Positions 8,339 through 15,094 of a stretch of DNA of 64,000 bases are shown here, piece by piece. Within the stretch, counting starts at the first letter, position 1. The number at the start of each line of letters is the position of its first letter. Source of the stretch: Streptomyces smyrnaeus (GTDB taxonomy: Bacteria > Actinomycetota > Actinomycetes > Streptomycetales > Streptomycetaceae); NCBI RefSeq assembly GCF_017676345.1, contig NZ_JAFFZM010000011.1:1-64000 (forward strand), given 5' to 3'. The notes under the pieces are model-generated. The model had not been told where the DNA came from, did no database searches, and was given only the letters and a program-made list of their open reading frames with translations. A program made the translations under genes and the position numbers.

Positions 8339-9526
8339 TCACTCGAAGGGCGTCATCGTCAACGTCAGCTCGCTCGCGGCGCCATCCTCGATGTACGAGG
8401 CGAAACCGGCCACGTCGTCGAAGGCGAAGCCGTAGGCCTTGCCGTCCTCGGTGGCCGCGTGCATGGCCTTGGCGTAGTGGTGCGTGATGTCGCCCTGGTA
8501 GAAGGTCGCCGGGTCGGTGGTGGGCTGGTCGGCCGCGGACAGCAGCGTGGTGCGGTTGAAGGCGGCACCGAGGATGGCGGCCACGGGGCCGGTCGTCCCG
8601 TCGTTGGGTGCCGCGAGAGCACCGTCGCAGAAGAGGACGTCCTTGGTGCTCGGCTTGGCGAAGGAGACCTCGGCCGGACCCGTGAAGGCCAGCCTGCCGC
8701 CGCTGACGCGGCCGGTGAAGGTGCCCGCGTTGGTGGTGACCTTCAGGTCCTTGCTCCCGTAGGCGTCCCACACCTGGTCGATGTACGAGGCGAAGTAGTC
8801 CTCGGCGAACAGGCCGGAGCCCATGCCGTGGCCCGGGGCTATGACGCGCTTGTCGTCGATGACGAGCTTCGAGAACGCCTCGACGGAGCGGACCGAGTCG
8901 AAGACCTTGGCGCGGGCACCGGGCTTGAGAGTGCCGGTGGTCTGGTCCTTGGCGCCCTTGAGCCCGATGGACAGCGGCACGCTGAACATGTCGACCATGG
9001 TGGTGTTGCAGTACATCGCGCCGCCCTTGTACGTGAATTCCGCACAGTCGTGCACGATCGGGTAGTTCGGGTCCGACTCGACCCACGCCGCCGGGTAGGC
9101 CAGGGCTGCTCCGGTGTCGGCCTCGACGGCCTTGAACTTCAGTTTCTCGCCGCAGGCGACGTAGATGCGGCCGGACATCTCCGGGAGCGTGATGGTGGTC
9201 TCGGTACCCGTCAGGGGGATGGCGTAGTCCGTGTAGCCGTCCGGTCCGTTGTCGGACAACTGAACGGGCTTCAACTCGCCTTCCGGGGTGACATGGCACT
9301 GGTTCTTGCCGTCGTTGCCGACGATGTACACATGAACCGACGCGCTGTCGTAGGCGCCGGAGTTGTTGACGATCTTCACCGGAAGACCGGCGGCGTTCGC
9401 TCCGGTGGCCTGCGACCGGAAGAGGTTGCCCGCGCTCGCCTGGTGGGTGACGAGCCCGGCAGCGGGGACGGCGACGGCGGCGGCTGCGGCTCCGCGGAAC
9501 AGGGCGCGGCGGCTGACGGGGCTCAT
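8339..9526 (-). CDS. Secreted glycoside hydrolase family 64 beta-1,3-glucanase
   Basis: 395-aa extracellular endo-beta-1,3-glucanase of family GH64 (laminaripentaose-producing type), which cleaves fungal or plant beta-1,3-glucan with inversion. It has a Tat signal (SRRALFRGA, then Ala-rich, cut near SAG at about 33). The catalytic pair is visible as Glu163 in CAEFTY and Asp179 in TTMVDMF, 16 residues apart as in the Streptomyces matensis enzyme. No separate carbohydrate-binding module is present. GGAGGT lies inside the end of the upstream small ORF, and the ATG overlaps that ORF's TGA (ATGA), so translation is coupled. Confidence 0.9.
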   Translation of the reverse strand: MSPVSRRALFRGAAAAAVAVPAAGLVTHQASAGNLFRSQATGANAAGLPVKIVNNSGAYDSASVHVYIVGNDGKNQCHVTPEGELKPVQLSDNGPDGYTDYAIPLTGTETTITLPEMSGRIYVACGEKLKFKAVEADTGAALAYPAAWVESDPNYPIVHDCAEFTYKGGAMYCNTTMVDMFSVPLSIGLKGAKDQTTGTLKPGARAKVFDSVRSVEAFSKLVIDDKRVIAPGHGMGSGLFAEDYFASYIDQVWDAYGSKDLKVTTNAGTFTGRVSGGRLAFTGPAEVSFAKPSTKDVLFCDGALAAPNDGTTGPVAAILGAAFNRTTLLSAADQPTTDPATFYQGDITHHYAKAMHAATEDGKAYGFAFDDVAGFASYIEDGAASELTLTMTPFE

Positions 9527-9684
9527 TGGACAGGACCTCCGGAGACGGCGGAGACGGGCAGGTCGACATCGTTGTCGGCATCGGCAGCTATCAGCAGGGA
9601 GCCGCCGTTGGGGGAAGTGACGGCCTCGGCCGTCGGCGTACGCGGCACGAAGGGTTTTCGCGCAGGCGTGGTCAACGCAGTCAT
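9523..9684 (-). CDS. 53-aa leader ORF coupled to the GH64 gene
   Basis: A small gene that I read directly from the sequence. ATG at 9684 is preceded by AGAGGAG 8-9 nt upstream and runs to a TGA at 9523-9525, sharing ATGA with the GH64 start. The peptide begins MTALTTPARKPFVPR, has a Gly/Ser turn (SPNGGSLL) and an acidic ADADNDVDLP segment, and ends SGGPVQ. It has no signal peptide, Cys or membrane segment. I recognise no family. It may be a translational-coupling leader, a small regulatory peptide or a RiPP-like precursor; nothing here decides. Coding status rests on the ribosome site, the ATGA junction and wobble GC. Confidence 0.55.
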   Translation of the reverse strand: MTALTTPARKPFVPRTPTAEAVTSPNGGSLLIAADADNDVDLPVSAVSGGPVQ

Positions 9685-9713
9685 GACATGCGCTCCTCTT
9701 GAAGTGGGGGGTG

Positions 9714-9727
9714 GGTGAGCGCTCTCA
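9714..9727. promoter_or_regulatory. CebR/LacI-like operator before GH64 unit
   Basis: GGTGAGCGCTCTCA contains the perfect core GAGCGCTC and matches 11 of 14 positions of the Streptomyces CebR box (TGGGAGCGCTCCCA), which controls cellulose and cello-oligosaccharide genes. It lies 30 bp upstream of the 53-codon ORF, just beyond a possible -35 (TTGACG read leftward at 9768-9763). A LacI-family repressor sensing glucan oligomers is the inference; the repressor gene is not in this window. Confidence 0.5.
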
Positions 9728-9746
9728 CGTCACGGCAGCACGGTGC

Positions 9747-9764
9747 CGAAGGTATGGACCTTCG
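9747..9764. repeat. 7-bp inverted repeat in GH64 upstream region
   Basis: CGAAGGT-ATGG-ACCTTCG, a perfect small hairpin between the end of the SpoIIE gene and the GH64 transcription unit. It could be a weak terminator for the phosphatase gene or a second operator. The rest of the roughly 300-bp gap (9685-9988) shows nothing else convincing. Confidence 0.45.
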
Positions 9765-9988
9765 TCAAGTGCTCGACGGGAACCGGCTGGTTGCCGAGCA
9801 GCGCACAGCACTCCCCTCCCCCTGGCGGGAACTGACGGCGTAACAGGTCACCGGCTGGATTGCCGGGCCAGGGGTTGATACGGGAGAAGCCGGCCACCGG
9901 TTTATCGCGCGGCGGACTCCTGCCGCTCCTTCCGGCGGATCGGCAGTGGCCGGATGCGGGAGCGTCGCGGCCGCGAACGGCGGCGGTG

Positions 9989-12685
9989 TCACACCAGCGG
10001 CGGTTCGACCTGATCCGCGGTCAGGGGCAGCTCGGCCCAGATGGTCTTGCCCTCCGAGGTGTAGCGGGCGCCCCAGTGCTGGGCGAGCTGGGCGATCAGG
10101 AAGAGGCCGCGGCCTCCCTCGTCCACCGTGGTGGCCCGGCGCAGATGCGGGGCGGTGCTGCTGCGGTCGGACACTTCACAGGTCATATAGCGGTCGCACA
10201 GCAGCCGAACGGTGATCGGCGGCGCGCCGTAGCGGATGGCGTTGGTGATGAGCTCGCTGAGGATGAGTTCCGCGGTGAAGGCGGTCTCCTCCAGACCCCA
10301 CTCGGTCAGCTGGGACATGCAGGCGGCGCGGACCGGGGCGACGGCCTCGGGGTCGCTGGGGACCTCCCACTGGGCGATCCGGGAGGGCGGCAGCAGGCGG
10401 GTCTCGGCGACGAGCAGCGCGATGTCGTCCCGGTCCTCGGCGGTGCGGTCGGGCAGCAGGGCCTCCAGCACTGCGGCGCATGTCGCTTCGGGGCCGTGCT
10501 CGACCCGGGTGAGGGCTGTCCGCAGCATGTCCAGCCGGTTGTCGAGGTCACGGCTGCGCACCTGGACCAGGCCATTGGTGTAGAGCACCAGGCGGCTGCC
10601 CTCCGGCAGGGTCACGGTGCAGGTCTCGAACGGGGAGGTGCCCAGGCCGAGGGGCAGATTCTCCGGGGCGTCCAGGATGGTGGTGCTGCCGTCGGGCCTC
10701 GCCAGCGCGGGCGGCGGGTGACCGGCCCTGGCCAGCTGGCACTGTCCGGACGTGGGGTCGTAGATGGCGTACAGCACGGTCGCGCCGGTGACCGTCTCGG
10801 TCTCCGGCCCGAGGGTGGGGTCCTGGTCGATGCGGGCGACCAGCTCGTCCAGGTGTGCGAGCAGTTCGTCCGGCGGCAGGTCCAGGGAGGAGAAGTTGTG
10901 CACCGCGGTCCGCAACCGCCCCATGGTGGCGGCCGCGTGCAGTCCGTGGCCGACCACGTCCCCGACCACCAGCGCCACGCGGGCGCCCGGCAGCGGGATG
11001 ACGTCGAACCAGTCGCCGCCGACCCCGGACTGTGCGGGCAGATAGCGGTAGGCGGCGCCTACCGCGTTCTGTTCGGGCAGACCGCCCGGCAGCAGGCTGC
11101 GCTGGAGCGTGACGGCGAGACCGTGTTCGCGCGCGTAGCGGCGGGCGTTGTCGACGCACACCGCGGTGCGGGTGACCAGTTCCTCGGCGGAGGAGACATC
11201 CTCCGGCTGGAAGGGCCGCTGGTCCCGGCGCCAGAAGCTGGCCAGCCCGAACACGGTGCCCCGGGCCCGCATCGGCACGGTGATCAACGAGTGGAAACCC
11301 GCGTCGAGGACGCGTTCGGCCCGCTCGGGGTCGACGGCGCGCCACTCGGTCGCGGCGGCCAGATCGGGCTCGAAGACGGCCCGGACCTGCTTCCCGCCGG
11401 CGTGGTCGGCCGCCACCGGCGGAATCGCGGGCCTGCTGCCCACCGGCTGCAGCGGATGCGCGTCGCCGACGGCGGAGCGCAGCGCGACACGGCGCACGGC
11501 GGCGGTCGCCGGGTCGGGCAGCGGCTCCTCCCCGCTGATCACCGGATCGAGCAGGTCGACGCTGACCACGTCGGCGAACGGCGGCACGGCGACCTCGGCG
11601 AGCTCCTCGGCGGTGCGCACCACATCGAGCGTCGTACCGATGCGCAGACCCGCCGTGTACAGCAGTTGCAGGCGCTGCGCCGCGATCCGGGCCTGCCCGG
11701 CCACCTCCCGCAATTCGGTGGTGTCCCGCAGGGTGGCGACGCTGCCGGTGGATTCGCCGTCCCGCCCGGTGGTGCGCTGGTTGACGGCCAGCATCCGGTC
11801 GCCGACCATGTGCACCTCGTCGCTGGCGGGACGGCCGGAGGACAGCAGTTCCCCGACCCTCGACTCCAGCCGCAGGTCGTCCACGTGCTGCCCCTGGGCC
11901 CGGTCCGGCAGTCCCAGGAGGCGGTGTGCCTCGTCGTTGGCGAGCACCAGCCGTCGCTCGCGGTCGAGTACCAGCACTCCTTCGCGGACCGCGTGCAGGA
12001 CCGCGTCATGGTGCTCGTACATCCGGGTCACCTCCGCCGGGCCCAGCCCACGGGTCTGCCGGTTCAGCCGTCTGCTCACCAGGCCCGCGCCCGCCGTGGC
12101 CAGGAGCAGCGCGCCTGCGGCACCGACTGCCAGCCACGGCAGCTCCCGGTTCAGCCGCGCGGAGACGGTCGTGAGGTCGACCCCCGCCGTGACCAGCCCG
12201 ATCACCGTGCCGTCCGCGTCGCGTACGGGAGCCACGGCGCGTACCGAGTCCTTGGGCTCGCCTTCGAACTGCTCGGTGTAGGCCTCGCCGGCCAGCGCCC
12301 GGCCGAAGTCGCCGGTGGCGCGTTCGCCGATGAGTCCGGGGATCGGGTCGCTGAGCCGGATGCCTTGCCTGTTCAGTACGGCGACGAAGTCGATCCCGCA
12401 CTGGCGGGTCGCCCGCACGCTCGTCGGCTGCAGCCTCCGGGTCGGCCGGGAGGACTGCAGGGCCGCCGCCGTCGAGGGGGCGGCAGCCAGCGTGTGGGCG
12501 CACGCCATCGAGCGCTCCCGAGCGTTGCGGACGTCGGCGGCGCGCGCCTGCCAGGCCAGTACCACGGCTGCCGCGACCACCAGCAGCAGCACGATGGTCA
12601 GCTGCAGTAGGAATACCTGCCCGGCGACGCTCCTGACCGCGAACCGCCGACCTCGCTCCCCCGTCCCGCGACGCTTAAGAGTCAT
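9989..12685 (-). CDS. Membrane sensor SpoIIE phosphatase with kinase-like ATPase domain
   Basis: 898-aa signalling protein. A first TM helix lies at about 23-45, an extracytoplasmic CitA/DcuS-like sensor loop to about 170 (RQCGIDFVAVLNRQG, LIGERATGDFG) and TM2 near 173-195. Then come PAS (about 215-320), GAF (350-510), a PP2C-type SpoIIE phosphatase (530-745, GGDWFDVIPL and GDVVGHGLHAA) and a C-terminal HATPase_c anti-sigma-kinase-like domain (AELILSELITNAIRYG). Such proteins act on phosphorylated anti-anti-sigma factors. The fused ATPase may phosphorylate the same partner, giving a self-contained switch. The sensor type suggests a small carboxylate ligand, which is inference. ATG 12685 has no clear ribosome site. 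Confidence 0.88.
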   Translation of the reverse strand: MTLKRRGTGERGRRFAVRSVAGQVFLLQLTIVLLLVVAAAVVLAWQARAADVRNARERSMACAHTLAAAPSTAAALQSSRPTRRLQPTSVRATRQCGIDFVAVLNRQGIRLSDPIPGLIGERATGDFGRALAGEAYTEQFEGEPKDSVRAVAPVRDADGTVIGLVTAGVDLTTVSARLNRELPWLAVGAAGALLLATAGAGLVSRRLNRQTRGLGPAEVTRMYEHHDAVLHAVREGVLVLDRERRLVLANDEAHRLLGLPDRAQGQHVDDLRLESRVGELLSSGRPASDEVHMVGDRMLAVNQRTTGRDGESTGSVATLRDTTELREVAGQARIAAQRLQLLYTAGLRIGTTLDVVRTAEELAEVAVPPFADVVSVDLLDPVISGEEPLPDPATAAVRRVALRSAVGDAHPLQPVGSRPAIPPVAADHAGGKQVRAVFEPDLAAATEWRAVDPERAERVLDAGFHSLITVPMRARGTVFGLASFWRRDQRPFQPEDVSSAEELVTRTAVCVDNARRYAREHGLAVTLQRSLLPGGLPEQNAVGAAYRYLPAQSGVGGDWFDVIPLPGARVALVVGDVVGHGLHAAATMGRLRTAVHNFSSLDLPPDELLAHLDELVARIDQDPTLGPETETVTGATVLYAIYDPTSGQCQLARAGHPPPALARPDGSTTILDAPENLPLGLGTSPFETCTVTLPEGSRLVLYTNGLVQVRSRDLDNRLDMLRTALTRVEHGPEATCAAVLEALLPDRTAEDRDDIALLVAETRLLPPSRIAQWEVPSDPEAVAPVRAACMSQLTEWGLEETAFTAELILSELITNAIRYGAPPITVRLLCDRYMTCEVSDRSSTAPHLRRATTVDEGGRGLFLIAQLAQHWGARYTSEGKTIWAELPLTADQVEPPLV

Positions 12686-12837
12686 GCAGCATGGTTTACC
12701 GTTCTTTGCCCTGAATTACCCGGATGCGCAACCCGCAGATGTCTGCGCGCCAGCGCCCGACGCGGCACCGCCGGGGGGGAGGGGGAGAGAGAACGGATCG
12801 CCCCTCGTCCGGCGCCGGACCACCGGTCGTGCGCCGG

Positions 12838-12881
12838 ACCCGGTGGCGGCAGGGCCGGAACCCGGTGGCGGCAGGGCGGGA
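12838..12881. repeat. Two tandem 22-bp repeats
   Basis: Two adjacent 22-bp copies (12838-12859 and 12860-12881) differ at one base. Each contains CGGTGGCGGCAGGGC. They lie in the 203-bp gap just past the MarR stop codon. Their role is unknown; slippage or a regulatory array is possible. Confidence 0.75.
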
Positions 12882-12888
12882 CAGCAGG

Positions 12889-13413
12889 TCAGGCGGAGCG
12901 GTCGTCGACGTCCTTCAGCGCGCTCAGCCGGTGGGCGGGCGCCGTGCCCTCGGCCGCGTCGCGGAAGGCCTTGAGTCCCTCGTAGAGCACGTTGCGCGCT
13001 CGCGGCGGCATCGCGGCCAGGGTCGTGGTCAGGGCTTCCTCGCGGCGGAGGCGCAGATCGCTGAGATACTTCCTGCCCTGGTGCGTCAGATGCAGTTCCA
13101 ACTCGCGGCGACTGACCTGGCTGGGGAGCCGCTCCAGGAAACCCAGCGCCTGGAGGCGGTCGCACAACCGGCTGACCGAGGAGGGGGCCGACCCCAGCAT
13201 CTCCCCCAGGGTGCGCAGGTTCATGCCCTCGTCACGGTCGAGGCAGTAGAGGACCCGCAGCTGCGAGGCGGAGACGGGTGAGGAGGAGACCGCGTCGCGG
13301 CCGTGCTCCCACAGCACTTCGAGCAGTTCGATGACTTCGCCGGCCGTGCCGGCCGCCTCGTTCGCCCCACGGCGCCGCGCCTGCCCCTGGCCCAGGGGAT
13401 TCTCGCCCGTCAC
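12889..13413 (-). CDS. MarR-family regulator
   Basis: 174-aa winged-helix regulator. An N-terminal dimerisation helix (EVIELLEVLWEHG) precedes the helix-turn-helix LRTLGEMLGSAPSSVSRLCDRL at about 70-91, the wing, and a C-terminal helix pair (PPRARNVLYEGLKAFRDA). I start at GTG 13413, which has GGAG 7 nt upstream. The open frame continues to 13806, and GTG 13470 has its GGAG touching the start codon, so both are less likely. It sits between two SpoIIE phosphatase genes, one convergent in orientation series and one divergent, and probably controls one or both. The ligand is unknown. Confidence 0.82.
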   Translation of the reverse strand: MTGENPLGQGQARRRGANEAAGTAGEVIELLEVLWEHGRDAVSSSPVSASQLRVLYCLDRDEGMNLRTLGEMLGSAPSSVSRLCDRLQALGFLERLPSQVSRRELELHLTHQGRKYLSDLRLRREEALTTTLAAMPPRARNVLYEGLKAFRDAAEGTAPAHRLSALKDVDDRSA

Positions 13414-13711
13414 TGCGCCGCTCCGGACCGACGCAACCGGTCGATGGCGGGGGTCGACGTCACGTTTCACTCCACAAGTTCGGCAGTCTTGCCGCCCGGT
13501 TCCGCGAGGCTCCCTCGCCGCTGTCAAGGGCCACGCAGAGCTTATCTCTCCATGCGCTGCTCGGACAGGCCCGCACCGGCAGATCACCGCTGCCCCGGAG
13601 GCATCGGGGGCCGCGCGCATTCTGTTGTCATTCGGCGAATGTTTCCGTGCGACGATAATGTGCGTGCCGACTCGTGGGGAAGCAGTGCTCCCTTGCCCGG
13701 CCGCTGCACAT
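13414..13711. promoter_or_regulatory. Divergent promoter region, MarR / SpoIIE
   Basis: 298 bp between divergent starts. A GATAAT box at 13654-13659 could be the -10 of the rightward gene; TTGTCA at 13625-13630 is too far (23 nt) to be a normal -35 partner. I saw no strong palindrome of the kind MarR proteins bind. Confidence 0.35.
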
Positions 13712-14920
13712 ATGGCACCCAGAGAAGCAGGAGACGTGGACAGATTCGCCGTCGTCGAGCGGGCCCTGCGCGCCGCCGCCCCGCACGCGTTGATGGATGT
13801 CGCCACAGAGGCACTGCGAGAGCACTACGACGCCGTCGATGCCGAGCTGCGCCTGGCCGACTACGGTATGCGATCCCTCCAACTGGTGGAGCCCGTGCCG
13901 CTCACCACCGAGCCGCTCCCCATCCACGGCAGCCCCCAGGGCCGGGCCCTGCGGGCGCCCGAGCCCGTCGTACTGACCGACCGGGCGACCGGCACCGTGA
14001 CGGTGCACCTGCCGGTGTGCGCGCGGGGCGACCGGTTGGGGGTGCTGTCCGTGACCCTGCCCGGCAGTACGGACGCCGTCGGCCTCCTGCCGGAGCTCGC
14101 AGGGCTGTGCGAGGCGCTCGGCCACGAGATCGCGGTCGCCGACCGGGACACGGACCTCTACCAGCGAGCACGGCGGGCCACCCGGCTGACCGTGGCCGCC
14201 GAGATGCAGTGGCACCTGCTGCCCGGCCACTCCTTCCGGCGGCACGAGTTCGCGCTCGGCGCCCACCTGGAGCCTGCCTACTCCACCTCCGGGGACAACT
14301 TCGACTGGTCGGTCTCCGCCGAGCACCTGACCGTCACCGTCACCAACGGCATGGGCGAGGGAGTCGAGGCAGCGCTGCTGACCAACCTCGCCGTCGGCGC
14401 GATGCGCAACGCACGCCGCGCCGGGCTCGGCCTGGCCGACCAGGCGGCCCTCACCGACCAGGCCGTGTACGCCCACTACCGGGGCTCCGCCTATGTCTCG
14501 ACGGTGCTGCTCCGCTTCGAACTCGCCACCGGAGAGGTGGAGATCGTCGAGGCGGGCTCGCCCCGCGCATGGCTGTGCCGGGACGCCAAGGTCGACAACC
14601 TCGTCTTCGACGCCCAGCTCCCGCTGGGCATGTTCGAGGACACCCACTACGTCACCGAACACTTCCGCGTGCAGCCCGGCGACCGGCTGCTGCTGGCGAC
14701 CGACGGCGTCTACGAGCCGTTGTCCCGCGCCGCCGAGCCCTTCGGCGACCACGCCCTGGCCCGCTCCCTGACCGCCAACCGGCTGCTGCCCCCCTCCCAG
14801 GTGCCCAGCGCGGTCTTCCGCGACCTCGCCGTCCACCGGGGCGAGGGCCCGCTCCAGGACGACGCGCTCGTGCTGTGCGTCGACTGGTACGGGCCCGAGG
14901 GACGCGACGGCGCGGCCTGA
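13712..14920 (+). CDS. Soluble PP2C-type SpoIIE phosphatase
   Basis: 402-aa cytoplasmic phosphatase of the RsbU/SpoIIE class, without a TM segment. Residues 1-150 form a poorly conserved, possibly GAF-like sensory region. The catalytic domain follows, with SGDNFDW in place of the usual GGDWFD, NGMGEGVEAA, PLGMF, LLLATDGVYE and a terminal DDALVL, so the metal-binding aspartates are kept. Its likely substrate is a phosphorylated anti-anti-sigma protein encoded elsewhere. Starts considered: ATG 13712 (chosen), GTG 13736 with AGGAG only 2 nt away, and ATG 13657. It is divergent from the MarR gene. Confidence 0.83.
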   Translation: MAPREAGDVDRFAVVERALRAAAPHALMDVATEALREHYDAVDAELRLADYGMRSLQLVEPVPLTTEPLPIHGSPQGRALRAPEPVVLTDRATGTVTVHLPVCARGDRLGVLSVTLPGSTDAVGLLPELAGLCEALGHEIAVADRDTDLYQRARRATRLTVAAEMQWHLLPGHSFRRHEFALGAHLEPAYSTSGDNFDWSVSAEHLTVTVTNGMGEGVEAALLTNLAVGAMRNARRAGLGLADQAALTDQAVYAHYRGSAYVSTVLLRFELATGEVEIVEAGSPRAWLCRDAKVDNLVFDAQLPLGMFEDTHYVTEHFRVQPGDRLLLATDGVYEPLSRAAEPFGDHALARSLTANRLLPPSQVPSAVFRDLAVHRGEGPLQDDALVLCVDWYGPEGRDGAA

Positions 14921-15094
14921 ACACCGGGGTCCCGGCGCGCCTCGACTCACAGCCGCCGCACAGGTCCAGCTCAGGTGGCTGACAGCGCCGTTCGCGATGT
15001 TCGGGTCCACGCCCGGCCAGGCAGCGCCACCGCCGCCCGCCCCCGCAGGCCGGCCGCCGCGCCACCACGGACCCGAAAGAGAGCGGACCTCAGC

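Noticed and set aside
12889..13806. 305-aa version of the MarR protein
   Set aside because: The first 130 residues are Arg/Ala-rich and unlike MarR; GTG 13413 has a well-placed ribosome site.
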